A DNA stretch of 45,481 nucleotides from Chitinophagales bacterium. GTDB taxonomy: Bacteria; Bacteroidota; Bacteroidia; Chitinophagales; Chitinophagaceae. Made by a program: the position numbers and the translations under genes. This document shows, piece after piece, positions 9,070-17,826 of this stretch. The notes beneath the pieces were generated by a model, which was not told the DNA's origin, did not search any database, and saw only the letters and a program-made list of their open reading frames with translations. Where the stretch lies: NCBI GenBank assembly GCA_025353485.1, contig JANXQO010000005.1, positions 1 through 45,481 of the forward strand. Direction: 5' to 3'. Numbering within the stretch: the first letter of the stretch is position 1; each line of letters opens with the position of its first letter.

Positions 9070-9306
9070 ATGTCAGCCTCATTATTAAACAGGATAACTA
9101 TCAATCCTGAAATAGCACATGGTAAGCCAACCATACGCAATAAAAGATATACGGTGGAAGGATTGCTGGAATACCTGGCAGGCGGAGACAGCATCGAAGA
9201 CCTTCTGAAAGAATTCCCTGATCTTGAGAAAGAGGACTTCCAGGCATGCCTGCAATATGCTGTTTTAAACATGAAACATAAATATGCAGAAATAAAAGTA
9301 GCATGA
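9070..9306 (+). CDS. DUF433 protein, antitoxin-like
   Basis: This 78-residue protein of the DUF433 family has RITINPEIAHGKPTIRNKRYTVEGLLEYLAGG, then the DSIEDLLKEFPDLEKEDFQACLQYA helices, a small winged-helix-like fold related to VapB45-type antitoxins. It overlaps the next gene by 4 bp (ATGA at 9303-9306), which implies translational coupling with the PIN-like partner. The two probably form a toxin-antitoxin type pair, as commonly seen for these families. Function here is inferred from the family pairing. Confidence 0.85.
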   Translation: MSASLLNRITINPEIAHGKPTIRNKRYTVEGLLEYLAGGDSIEDLLKEFPDLEKEDFQACLQYAVLNMKHKYAEIKVA

Positions 9307-9641
9307 AGTTTTTGTTAGATGCACAACTGCCGCCTTCACTTAAAAAACTTTTCATAGACAAAGGATACGATTGTATCCATACCCTTGACCTGGAACTCGG
9401 CAATGACACGCCAGATAAGATAATCAATAAAATATCAGTTGCAGAGCAAAGAATATTAGTTACCAAGGATAGTGACTTCTTTGATAGTCTTATCATTAAG
9501 AATGAACCCTACAAATTAATAATGGTAAAGCTTGGTAATACTTCTAAACAAGAACTCATTCAATTTTTCAACAATAGGTTTGATGATATAATTGAAAAAA
9601 TAAAAGCAGAGAATATGATTCTGCTAAGTAAAGAAGATTAA
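9303..9641 (+). CDS. DUF5615 PIN-like protein, toxin-like
   Basis: The 112-residue protein opens MKFLLDAQLPPSL, the DUF5615 (Mut7-C/PIN-like) signature with the first acidic residue in LLDAQLP. It continues with a second acidic group in VTKDSDF. PIN-like folds bind metal through such Asp clusters and usually cut RNA, but nuclease activity of DUF5615 proteins is largely inferred. It is coupled by ATGA overlap to the DUF433 gene. A more distant copy of the same gene pair lies at 44681-45218. Confidence 0.85.
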   Translation: MKFLLDAQLPPSLKKLFIDKGYDCIHTLDLELGNDTPDKIINKISVAEQRILVTKDSDFFDSLIIKNEPYKLIMVKLGNTSKQELIQFFNNRFDDIIEKIKAENMILLSKED

Positions 9642-9665
9642 GCGCATTTCTGCAAAAACAGTTTT

Positions 9666-9673
9666 TATTTTTG
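9666..9673 (+). promoter_or_regulatory. -7-like box before the 50-codon ORF
   Basis: TATTTTTG fits TAnnTTTG and lies 21 bp before the ATG at 9695. No -33 TTG is visible at the normal spacing. Confidence 0.3.
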
Positions 9674-9694
9674 TAACAACACACAAATCAATAA

Positions 9695-9847
9695 ATGCAC
9701 TTTAATGCTTTGCTACTGATTATATTAATTGCTATCGGAGCATTGCTTATACCACTGCATCATAAACTGGAAAAATGGATAACCAAAATAATGGTAGAGA
9801 AAAATAAAAATCCGGAATTAAATTCCGGATTTGTCGGCAAAAGGTAA
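9695..9847 (+). pseudogene. duplicated C-terminal fragment of the TPR membrane protein gene
   Basis: An open frame of 50 codons repeats the last transmembrane helix and the amphipathic tail of the TPR protein (IAIGALLIPLHHKLEKWITK). The DNA at 9723-9810 matches 8876-8963 over 88 bp, with the few differences mostly synonymous (for example TTA-TTA to TTG-CTT). It departs from the parent after VEKNK, where the frame runs through a perfect 11-bp inverted repeat (9808-9832). It may be a remnant of a paralogue or a short membrane peptide. The rest of the 9641-9994 gap holds a second weak hairpin (AATTCCATTT at 9875-9884 and AAATGGAATT at 9901-9910) and nothing else I can recognise. Confidence 0.6.
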
Positions 9848-9993
9848 TTCATTCCTTAAGAGGTAGAATTCTTCAATTCCATTTCTGTATATTCTTGCAA
9901 AAATGGAATTTATATAATTAACAGGTTACTATTCCCTGAGGCAAAGCAGGCACTTACACAATTCAGTGCTTTGTGCCTTACAGGGCCAAGGCA

Positions 9994-11181
9994 TTACAAA
10001 TAACGCAGCCACCACTTCTCAGGATGACTGAATTTATATTTTGCATATCGCTTACATAAGGGATACATTAGAGCAACAATCGTGATCCATATTAAATAAA
10101 CTATCCACAGCCTGAAACCAAATCCCTGCATAGGATTAGTGGGACCGCTTTTCAAAATATTACTTATTGAATAACCACCAATTAATGCAGTAATTACAGA
10201 AGCAATATGAATTAAATAAAAGTGAATTATAAAATAGAACATTGGCACCTTGCCGTAGGTTGCAATGATATTACCAAAGCGGTGTAAAGGCTTTTCAATA
10301 AAAGCAAGAAGTAGAATTGCAGGACCTATTGTCATTAATATATATAACAGAGAAGGTGGATATTTAGTGGTGTTAATGAAAGAAAGAATAGTAAAAACAG
10401 AAGTTTTTTGTTTAGACCACAGACTTGGATCGCCATACCAGTTTGTGAATCGTATTAATATAAAAAGCAGGATACATACAGTACCTATAATAATCAAAAG
10501 TTTTTTTCTTTTTGCGGCATCAAACCTGGTATATAATTCTCCAAAACAGTAGCCTGCAGCCATCACTCCTATCCACGGTAATACCGGATACAATACAAGA
10601 ATTTGAAAAGGAGAATACTGAAAAAATTTAACCTCATGCAGCATAGACCACCCCAGTGCATCTAACCCATTTCCCTGCACATGCACACCATCCAGCATAT
10701 TATGGCATGCAATGATCAGTAATGCAATTATCAATAAAATTCTTTTAGGTAAATAGATAAGGAAAGATAAAACAACCATGCTCATACCTAATGCCCATAT
10801 GGTTTCTAAAAATACAACGCTCAAATGCCAGTCAAATGAAAATGCAAAATTCATAATTATTATTTCTATCAGCAGAAGCCATAAGCCTCGGGTTAGTAAA
10901 AATTTTGATAACGCTTTTTTTCCCTTTCTTATACCAGTTAAAAAAGCTGATGTGCCTGCAAGAAAAACAAAAACAGGCGCACAAAAATGCGTTATCCATC
11001 TTGTAAGAAATATAGGAGTGCTTGTATGAGAAAAATCAAGAGGATTATACAATTGCGCTGATGAATGAAAAAAATCTCTTACGTGGTCCAATGCCATTAT
11101 CACCATCACAAGCCCTCTCAATAAATCAATAGATTGAATTCTGTAACTTGTTTTCAGTTGTTGTGGAGGCATTGTTTGCAT
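9994..11181 (-). CDS. DUF1624 / heparan-alpha-glucosaminide acetyltransferase-like membrane protein
   Basis: This polytopic membrane protein has about 395 residues and ten or so helices. It begins RIQSIDLLRGLVMVIMALDHVRDFF, the hallmark of the DUF1624/HGSNAT_cat family, where the conserved Asp-His of LDHxRD is linked to transmembrane acyl transfer. Further family features are WITHFCAPVFVFLAG, WIGVMAAGYCFGELY and YGKVPMFYFIIHFYLIH. The acceptor is unknown; cell-envelope glycan acylation is a reasonable guess. A TTG at 11211 would extend the protein by 10 residues, but the ATG at 11181 gives the usual family N-terminus. It is divergent from the DHFR-like pseudogene. Confidence 0.85.
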   Translation of the reverse strand: MQTMPPQQLKTSYRIQSIDLLRGLVMVIMALDHVRDFFHSSAQLYNPLDFSHTSTPIFLTRWITHFCAPVFVFLAGTSAFLTGIRKGKKALSKFLLTRGLWLLLIEIIIMNFAFSFDWHLSVVFLETIWALGMSMVVLSFLIYLPKRILLIIALLIIACHNMLDGVHVQGNGLDALGWSMLHEVKFFQYSPFQILVLYPVLPWIGVMAAGYCFGELYTRFDAAKRKKLLIIIGTVCILLFILIRFTNWYGDPSLWSKQKTSVFTILSFINTTKYPPSLLYILMTIGPAILLLAFIEKPLHRFGNIIATYGKVPMFYFIIHFYLIHIASVITALIGGYSISNILKSGPTNPMQGFGFRLWIVYLIWITIVALMYPLCKRYAKYKFSHPEKWWLRYL

Positions 11182-11293
11182 AGCAAAAACATTTCGGTAA
11201 AGGCATAGCAACTTATAAAATATTTTTCATTTTGCAATATATCCGTCAGCAATTGAGAAAATATTTCTTTATAATATTTACTTAAATTGCTTT

Positions 11294-11806
11294 ATGCGAA
11301 AAATTATTGCAGGCCTTGCCATTAGTTTAGATGGATTTATTGCCGGGCCAAATAATGAGATTGACTGGATAATTATTGATAAAGAAATTGATTTTGCAGA
11401 ACAAATGAATAGATTTGACACCTATTTCATATGAAGAAAAACCTATGAGATTACAAAAAAAATGGGTGGCAATTCATATGGTAACAGTAAGGTTTATATT
11501 TTCTCAAACACATTAACTAAAGTTGACAAGCCATTTCAGCTTATTAATAAAAATGTAAAAAAAACTGTTGATCACATTAAAAAAGAAGAGGGAAAAGATA
11601 TTACGCTATTTGGTGGTGGAGAATTGCTAACATCATTGCTTAATCTTGATCTTGTTGATGAAATAAGTTTAGCTGTTATCCCGGTAATCCTTGGTAAAGG
11701 AATTCCATTTGTGAGAGAAGTAAACAAAAGAATATCACTTACACTTGTCAAATCAAAAACATATTCTAACGGAACCGTAGAACTTTCTTACGAAATAAAT
11801 AAATAG
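11294..11806 (+). pseudogene. dihydrofolate reductase family (RibD C-terminal-like) protein, nonsense mutation
   Basis: From ATG 11294 the frame reads MRKIIAGLAISLDGFIAG, the typical start of YwjB/YyaP-type dihydrofolate-reductase-family proteins. It runs to TYFI and then meets TGA at 11432-11434, exactly where the family has Gly in GRKTYE. Reading resumes in the same frame with RKTYEITKKMGG and continues intact through GKDITLFGGGELLTSLLNL and VIPVILGKGIPF to TAA. A single GGA-to-TGA change explains the break. The 114-codon 3' frame starting at 11462 is therefore probably not a separate gene. The window uses TGA as an ordinary stop elsewhere (for example at 906). Confidence 0.8.
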
Positions 11807-11810
11807 GTTT

Positions 11811-13004
11811 ATGAAGTTATTTTTTATTTTTTGGTGTTTGTTATTATCATTTACAACTATGTCACAAAAAAATATTCGTGCAAGAGACCTCGGGATTCCT
11901 TTTGATGGCATACCCGGAAAATATAATGCTATTACAGATGTCGCCGGAGTTGTAGTGGGGCATGTTACTTTAATAGAAGGAAGCGGTTCTTTACAAAAAG
12001 AAAAAGGTCCTATAAGAACCGGCGTCACTGCTATTTTTCCTGCAGGTAAAAAATATAGTCCCGTGTTTGCAAACTGGCACTCATTAAATGGTAATGGAGA
12101 TATGACAGGCACGCATTGGATAAGTGAATCAGGTTTTTTAGAAACACCTGTTCTTATAACAAATACCAGTAGTGTTGGAACTGTTCGTGATGCTGCCCTC
12201 GCATGGATGGACAAAAATAAATATTATGATACTTCACAACATTTGTTCTGGTATTCATATCCTGTAGTTGCAGAAACATGGGACGGATTATTAAATGATA
12301 TTAATGGCTTTCATGTAAAACCCGAACATGTATGGCAGGCAATAGAAAATGCCAGGTCAGGTGTTGTGCAGGAAGGATCTGTTGGCGGCGGAACGGGTAT
12401 GGTTTGCCTGGGGTTTAAAGGAGGTATTGGCACTTCATCAAGAATAATTGATAAAAATTTAGGCGGATACACAGTTGGAGTTCTTGTGCAAACAAACTTT
12501 GGCAGGCGAAAGCAATTAACCATTGCAGGTGTACCCGTGGGGAAAGAATTATTGGATACTCTTAAAGTGATCATTAATGATCCGCCAACAGCTACGATGT
12601 TCAATAATGAGTTTCCCGAAATGGGTTCTATAATTGTTGTAGTTGCAACTGATGCCCCTCTTTTGCCACATCAATTAAAGAGAATAGCACAACGGGTAAG
12701 TCTTGGTATCGCAAAAACAGGTGGTATTGGGGGCAATGGTTCGGGAGATATTTTTATTGCTTTCTCAACAGCAAATAAAAATGCGTTTAGCAGAACAAAA
12801 GAAACAAACGTTACAGTTTATTCAAATGATATGATGGATAATTTATTTGCTGCAACTATACAGGCAACAGAAGAAGCAATAATTAATGCATTGGTAGCAG
12901 GACGAACAATGAAGGGTATAAATGATAACACAGTTCCAGGTTTGCCGCATGAATCAGTGATAAAAATTTTAAAAAAATACAACAGGTATAATCCTGATCA
13001 TTAA
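11811..13004 (+). CDS. P1 family peptidase (DmpA-like, S58)
   Basis: This 397-residue secreted member of the DmpA/L-aminopeptidase-D-esterase family has a signal peptide (1-18, ending MSQ). Family members self-cleave before a Ser or Thr that becomes the N-terminal nucleophile of the small subunit. Here the site is MGSIIVVVATDAPL, Gly272-Ser273. Also visible are NAITDVAGVVVGH, GTGMVCLGFKGGIGTSS (oxyanion region) and TGGIGGNGSGDIFIAFSTAN. Substrates in the family include N-terminal D-residues and beta-peptides. It starts 4 bp after the DHFR remnant, and its stop overlaps the next start by one base (TAATG), so it is translationally coupled to the S9 peptidase. Confidence 0.9.
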   Translation: MKLFFIFWCLLLSFTTMSQKNIRARDLGIPFDGIPGKYNAITDVAGVVVGHVTLIEGSGSLQKEKGPIRTGVTAIFPAGKKYSPVFANWHSLNGNGDMTGTHWISESGFLETPVLITNTSSVGTVRDAALAWMDKNKYYDTSQHLFWYSYPVVAETWDGLLNDINGFHVKPEHVWQAIENARSGVVQEGSVGGGTGMVCLGFKGGIGTSSRIIDKNLGGYTVGVLVQTNFGRRKQLTIAGVPVGKELLDTLKVIINDPPTATMFNNEFPEMGSIIVVVATDAPLLPHQLKRIAQRVSLGIAKTGGIGGNGSGDIFIAFSTANKNAFSRTKETNVTVYSNDMMDNLFAATIQATEEAIINALVAGRTMKGINDNTVPGLPHESVIKILKKYNRYNPDH

Positions 13005-15142
13005 TGACTCAAATAAACAAAATGATAAAAGCATTTATTTTTTTTACCACGCTGCTGTTTACCCAAATTCTTAATGGACAGGTAACCATCGAAAACCTGC
13101 TGTCAGTAGCCTTTCCAACAGAACTTAAAAGTTCAGCAGATGGCAAACACATAGCATGGGTATTTAATGATAAGGGAGTTAGAAATTTATTTACAGCAGA
13201 TGCTCCTGATTTTAAAACACGTATGCTTACCAATAATAAAACTGATAATGGAATTGATATTAGTTCGGTACTCTTTACGCCTGATGGCAAAATTTTATTT
13301 ACAGAAGGCAATCCTAACAATGGTAAAGGTGAGTCAGCTAACCCCGCATTGCTGCAATCAAAAACAGAACGCATTGTTTGGATGATAAATAATGACGACC
13401 GCCTGCCCGCCCGTGCCGGTACGGACGGGAATGACGCAGTCGGGCAGGAAAAAAAATTAAAAAAAATTGGCAGTGGTGATAATGCGGTTGCATCACCCGA
13501 TAATAAAATAATTACTTTTCTTTCAGGTGGGCAGGTATGGTTTGTATCATTAGATTCCGCAAAGCCTGCGGAAAAATTAATTACAACACGTGGCACAATT
13601 TCAGATATGCGTTGGTCGTCCGATGGAAGTAAACTTGCTTTTATCAGTAACAGGATTGATCATGCTTTCCTGGGGATATATAACATGATGAATAAAACTG
13701 TTAGCTATCCCGATCCCTCAGTTGATAAAGATGCTGAACCAGTATGGTCACCGGATGGAAAATCAATTGCATACATACGCACACCTAACAATAAAGACAG
13801 GCTTCCATTTACAGAAAAGCGAACAGGAAGCCCTTGGTCCATTCGTTTATTAAATATTGAAACCGGCACATCAAAAGAAATATGGAAAGCCCCGCCAGGT
13901 GTGGGCAGTGTGCTTTCTACAGAATTGCCTGTAACCGATAATTTACTTTTATGGGGAGCTGATGATCATATAATTTTTCCTTCGGAAAAAGATGGCTGGT
14001 TGCATTTATATTCTTTAAATATTGTAACAGGCAATACACGGTTACTTACACAGGGTAATGGCGAAGTAGAAAATGTTGTGTTAAGCACAGATAAGAAAGA
14101 AATTATTTATACCACCAATATTAGCGACAGTCATCGCCGCCATATTTGGAAAGTAAATGTGAGTTATGGTAATGCCGTTCAACTTTCAAAAGGTAATGGA
14201 ATTGAATGGTCACCTGTAATTACACAAAATGGAATTGCCGTATTACGATCTACTGCAACAACACCGGGATGGCCCGGTATTATCCAAACAGATGGCAGCA
14301 TAAAAAAAATTGCTGAAGAATTATTTCCTTCATCTTTTCCTGCAGCATCATTGGTAATTCCCACAGATGTTACTTTTACGGCAAAGGATGGAATGCTCAT
14401 CCATGGACAGCTTTTTTTACCTCCAAATTATCAATCCAATAAAAAATATCCTGCATTACTTTTTTTTCATGGTGGTTCCAGAAGGCAGATGCTGCTTGGT
14501 TTTCATTACATGGATTACTATTCTCATGACTATGCAATGAACCAGTATAATGCACTAAACGGATATATAGTTCTTTCAGTAAATTATCGCAGCGGCATTG
14601 GCTATGGATTAAATTTTCGGGAAGCGTTGCATTATGGCGCCAACGGAGGCAGCGAATACAATGATGTGATTGGCGCAGGCATGTATATTAAAAGCAGGCA
14701 CGATGTTGATACAAAACGAATCGGGTTATGGGGCGGATCTTATGGAGGATATCTTACTGCAATGGGCCTCGCAAATAATTCAGACGTATTTGCTTGTGGG
14801 GTTGATATACATGGTGTGCATGACTGGAGTGATGAACTGAAAAACTGGGTAGCTGATTATGATCCTGCTACCCGTACGGCATTTGCAAAAATTGCATTTG
14901 CTTCTTCTCCTGTTAATTTTTTAAAAGGCTGGCGCTCACCTGTATTATTTATTCATGGTGATGATGACCGCAATGTTCCTTTTAATCAAACTGTAAATCT
15001 TGTCGAAAAACTAAGACAGCAAAATGTATATTTTGAACAATTAATATTTCCTGATGAAGTGCATAGTTTTCTTCTGCATAGTAACTGGTTAAAAGCATAT
15101 CATGCCAGTGATGACTTTTTTAAACGACAACTTAAAAGGTAA
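13004..15142 (+). CDS. S9 family peptidase (prolyl oligopeptidase/DPP-like)
   Basis: The secreted 712-residue serine peptidase has an N-terminal leader (the second Met, residue 7, gives a cleaner signal peptide) and a WD/PD40-type beta-propeller (about 35-440, with repeated WSPDGKSIAYI-like strands). The C-terminal alpha/beta-hydrolase domain has Ser579 in GGSYGG, Asp655 in HGDDDRNVP and His687 in DEVHSF. It probably removes dipeptides or cleaves oligopeptides in the periplasm and may work with the coupled P1 peptidase. Residues about 133-148 (RLPARAGTDGNDAVGQ) are encoded by a GC-rich palindromic insertion that keeps the frame. Confidence 0.9.
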   Translation: MTQINKMIKAFIFFTTLLFTQILNGQVTIENLLSVAFPTELKSSADGKHIAWVFNDKGVRNLFTADAPDFKTRMLTNNKTDNGIDISSVLFTPDGKILFTEGNPNNGKGESANPALLQSKTERIVWMINNDDRLPARAGTDGNDAVGQEKKLKKIGSGDNAVASPDNKIITFLSGGQVWFVSLDSAKPAEKLITTRGTISDMRWSSDGSKLAFISNRIDHAFLGIYNMMNKTVSYPDPSVDKDAEPVWSPDGKSIAYIRTPNNKDRLPFTEKRTGSPWSIRLLNIETGTSKEIWKAPPGVGSVLSTELPVTDNLLLWGADDHIIFPSEKDGWLHLYSLNIVTGNTRLLTQGNGEVENVVLSTDKKEIIYTTNISDSHRRHIWKVNVSYGNAVQLSKGNGIEWSPVITQNGIAVLRSTATTPGWPGIIQTDGSIKKIAEELFPSSFPAASLVIPTDVTFTAKDGMLIHGQLFLPPNYQSNKKYPALLFFHGGSRRQMLLGFHYMDYYSHDYAMNQYNALNGYIVLSVNYRSGIGYGLNFREALHYGANGGSEYNDVIGAGMYIKSRHDVDTKRIGLWGGSYGGYLTAMGLANNSDVFACGVDIHGVHDWSDELKNWVADYDPATRTAFAKIAFASSPVNFLKGWRSPVLFIHGDDDRNVPFNQTVNLVEKLRQQNVYFEQLIFPDEVHSFLLHSNWLKAYHASDDFFKRQLKR
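13402..13448. repeat. GC-rich REP-like palindrome inside a coding region
   Basis: The 47-bp block is bounded by CCTGCCCG and CGGGCAGG, with an inner near-palindrome (CCCGTGCC-GGTACGGACGGG). Its GC content is far above the surrounding low-GC gene. It is inserted in frame in the S9 peptidase propeller domain. Confidence 0.7.
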
Positions 15143-15252
15143 TACAGTCGGTTATCAGTAGCCTTCATCTCATTTCTCTGTTTAGGATTATTCAATTTCT
15201 ATTCTGTGCTTTTAATTAAGTGCAGAAATATTTTAAAGTATGAATAAAAATT

Positions 15253-15268
15253 TTTAGGTTTGTCTAAA
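15253..15268 (+). promoter_or_regulatory. putative MntR/DtxR-type operator over the mntR promoter
   Basis: TTTAGGTTTGTCTAAA is an imperfect 16-bp palindrome with TTTAG/CTAAA half sites, as in many DtxR/MntR-family operators. It contains TAGGTTTG (15255-15262), an exact TAnnTTTG -7 box, and lies 16 bp before the mntR start. A regulator bound here would block the promoter, which fits autoregulation of the mntR-Nramp operon. Confidence 0.6.
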
Positions 15269-15284
15269 TTTATTTTTAAGATAT

Positions 15285-15959
15285 ATGAATTTATCAACCA
15301 GCGAAGAAAATTATATAAAAAGTATTTATCATCTTCAGTTAGCCGCTGATACTTCTACCGGCTCAGTAGTAAATACCAATGCACTTGCAAAGCAGTTGAA
15401 CACAAAGGCAGCATCAGTAACTGATATGCTTAAAAAATTAAAGACGAAGAAGCTTATTCAATATGAGCGGTACTATGGCTTTAAGCTTAATGAGAAGGGA
15501 ACGCAGACTGCATTAAGTATTATCCGCCGCCACCGCCTTTGGGAATATTTTTTAGTATCCAAGCTGGGCTTCGACTGGGACAAAGTGCACATTATTGCAG
15601 AAGAGCTGGAACACGTAAGCAGTATGGAATTAATAAAAAAATTAGATACTTATTTAGGCAATCCTAAAATAGATCCACACGGTGATCCCATCCCCGATGT
15701 TAATGGAAGGCTTCCGGTAATTAAACAAATTAATTTATTTATGCTGCCCTTAAAAAAAACCGGCATTGTAAGTTCAGTTGGTAACCAATCTCCGCAAATG
15801 CTTGAAATGCTTAAGCACTACGGAATTGGAATTGGCTCCCAAATAAAAATCAATAAAGTATTCGACTTTGATAATTCATTAGAAATAAAATTAGTTAAGC
15901 AACCTGCCTGCATAATAAGTGAGCAGGTGGCAAAAAATATTTTTGTATATCATGACTAA
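15285..15959 (+). CDS. mntR: DtxR/MntR-family metal-dependent repressor
   Basis: This 224-residue three-domain regulator has an N-terminal winged helix (residues about 1-65: STSEENYIKSIYHL, NALAKQLNTKAASVTDMLKKL recognition helix). A metal-binding and dimerisation domain follows (RRHRLWEYFLVSKLGF, EELEHVSS, GDPIPD), then a C-terminal SH3-like FeoA domain (about 150-224). With Mn2+ or Fe2+ bound, such proteins repress metal uptake genes. It overlaps the downstream Nramp gene by 8 bp, and a palindromic site covers its own promoter. Together these point to feedback control of metal import. Whether the metal is Mn or Fe cannot be decided from the sequence. Confidence 0.92.
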   Translation: MNLSTSEENYIKSIYHLQLAADTSTGSVVNTNALAKQLNTKAASVTDMLKKLKTKKLIQYERYYGFKLNEKGTQTALSIIRRHRLWEYFLVSKLGFDWDKVHIIAEELEHVSSMELIKKLDTYLGNPKIDPHGDPIPDVNGRLPVIKQINLFMLPLKKTGIVSSVGNQSPQMLEMLKHYGIGIGSQIKINKVFDFDNSLEIKLVKQPACIISEQVAKNIFVYHD

Positions 15960-17826
15960 CAGAACACCGAATGATACATCGTTAAGTGAAGTTCACGAAA
16001 GTATAGATACCAAAAAACTCATTGGCTGGAAAAGAATATTTTCTTTTTTCGGCCCTGCTTATTTAGTAAGCGTTGGTTATATGGACCCCGGCAATTGGGC
16101 CACCGATCTTGCAGGCGGAAGTAAATTTGGCTATTCATTAATATGGGTTTTATTAATGAGCAATCTTATGGCATTGTTGTTACAGGGATTGTCAGCAAGA
16201 TTAGGAATTGTAAGAGGCCGTGATCTTGCACAAGCCAACAGGGAAGCATATCCAAAAGCGGTAAACATAATGCTTTGGGTGCTTGCAGAAATTGCTATTG
16301 CTGCATGTGATCTTGCTGAAGTTTTAGGAATGGCGATCGGCATTCAATTGCTCACAGGCTTACCATTGGTATGGGGCGTATCCATAACAGTATTGGATAC
16401 ATTTTTACTTCTTTATCTCCAAAGGCTTGGCATGCGCAAAATGGAAGCTTTTATTATTACCCTTGTTGGCATTGTTGCTGTTTGTTTTTTAATACAAATA
16501 TTATTGGCAAAACCAGCAATGGGAGAAATGGCTATGGGACTAATACCAACCTTTCCCGGCAAGGAAGCATTGTACATTGCCATCGGAATTATCGGCGCCA
16601 CTGTAATGCCGCACAATCTTTACTTACATTCTGCATTGGTACAAACAAGAAAAATAGATCGTACTGATAAAGGAATAAAACAGGCATTAAAATTCAGCAT
16701 GATCGATACAACTGTTGCACTTAACATTGCCTTTTTAGTTAATGCTGCTATCCTCATTCTGGCAGCAACTGTTTTTTTTAAAACAGGAAATTCACAGGTT
16801 GCTGAAATAAAAGAAGCACACAGGTTGCTGCCGGGATTTCTGGGAAACCTTGCACCCATTCTTTTTGCAGTGGCCTTAATTGCAGCAGGACAAAGCTCTA
16901 CAATTACCGGTACGCTTGCAGGGCAGATAATTATGGAAGGTTATTTAAGATTGAGAATTAACCCTGTTTTAAGGAGGCTGATAACAAGGTTGCTGGCTAT
17001 TATACCGGCATTGCTGGTTATAATTATTTATGGAGAACATAAAGTAGATGCATTGCTAGTATTGAGCCAGGTTATTCTAAGTCTTCAATTAGGTTTTGCT
17101 ATTATCCCTTTAATTCATTTTGTAAGTGATAAAAAAACGATGGGAATTTTTGTGATTAAACCAATAATAAAAATAGCAGCGTGGCTCATTGCTGCTGTGC
17201 TTATTTTTTTAAATTGCAAAATGCTTATGAATGAAGTTACCGGTATATTTGGCAATGCACTGCTGCTGCCTAAAATACTTGTTATTGCAACGGGCGTATT
17301 ATTTTCATCATTACTCATTTATATACTTATTCATCCTTTCTTAAAAACAAAGAAAAAACCGGCATCAATTAAAATACATCCTGACGCAAAAAGCATTACC
17401 GATCTGCCAATCCCTCATTTTAATAAAATTGCTGTAGCGCTGGACTTTACTGAGAATGATAAAAAATTAATTGCTTATGCATTAGGGCAGGGTAAAGAAA
17501 AAACCAGTTACCTTTTTATACATATTGTGGAAAGCGCTTCTGCAAAATTATTAGGAAAAGAAAGTGATGATTTTGAAACAAGAAAAGATAATGAACAAAT
17601 GCAATTTTATATTCAAAGCTTAAAAGAAAAAGGATTACAGGCAGAAGGGATTATAGGTTTTAAAAACAGGGCGAAAGAAATTATAAAAAATGTAAAAGAG
17701 CAAAATGCGGATATGCTGGTAATGGGTGCTCACAGGCACACAGGGCTAAAAGATTTTATTTATGGAGAAACAATTAATACAGTTAGGCATGAATTACAAA
17801 TACCCGTGCTTGTAGTAAATATCTGA
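15952..17826 (+). CDS. mntH: Nramp divalent-metal transporter with C-terminal UspA domain
   Basis: This 624-residue protein combines an Nramp/MntH transporter of 11 helices or more with a cytoplasmic universal-stress domain. The metal-site motifs are present: DPGN in helix 1 (Asp45, Asn48) and MPHNLYLHS in helix 6. The C-terminal part (about 480-624) reads NKIAVALDFTEND to GAHRHTGLKDFIYGETINTV, the UspA nucleotide-binding pattern. The ATG at 15952 overlaps the mntR stop. A GTG at 15919 would extend it by 11 residues and is less likely. The TGA stop at 17824 lies within the arm of an inverted-repeat element. The Usp fusion may tie transport to ATP or stress status; that is inference. Confidence 0.9.
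   Translation: MTNRTPNDTSLSEVHESIDTKKLIGWKRIFSFFGPAYLVSVGYMDPGNWATDLAGGSKFGYSLIWVLLMSNLMALLLQGLSARLGIVRGRDLAQANREAYPKAVNIMLWVLAEIAIAACDLAEVLGMAIGIQLLTGLPLVWGVSITVLDTFLLLYLQRLGMRKMEAFIITLVGIVAVCFLIQILLAKPAMGEMAMGLIPTFPGKEALYIAIGIIGATVMPHNLYLHSALVQTRKIDRTDKGIKQALKFSMIDTTVALNIAFLVNAAILILAATVFFKTGNSQVAEIKEAHRLLPGFLGNLAPILFAVALIAAGQSSTITGTLAGQIIMEGYLRLRINPVLRRLITRLLAIIPALLVIIIYGEHKVDALLVLSQVILSLQLGFAIIPLIHFVSDKKTMGIFVIKPIIKIAAWLIAAVLIFLNCKMLMNEVTGIFGNALLLPKILVIATGVLFSSLLIYILIHPFLKTKKKPASIKIHPDAKSITDLPIPHFNKIAVALDFTENDKKLIAYALGQGKEKTSYLFIHIVESASAKLLGKESDDFETRKDNEQMQFYIQSLKEKGLQAEGIIGFKNRAKEIIKNVKEQNADMLVMGAHRHTGLKDFIYGETINTVRHELQIPVLVVNI

Noticed and set aside
11432-11434. TGA read as selenocysteine or as a recoded sense codon
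   Set aside because: TGA is an ordinary stop elsewhere in the window, the family has Gly here, and no SECIS-like hairpin was apparent.
11462-11806. Independent 114-codon gene
   Set aside because: It is the 3' part of the DHFR-family frame interrupted at 11432; its first Met is internal to the family domain.
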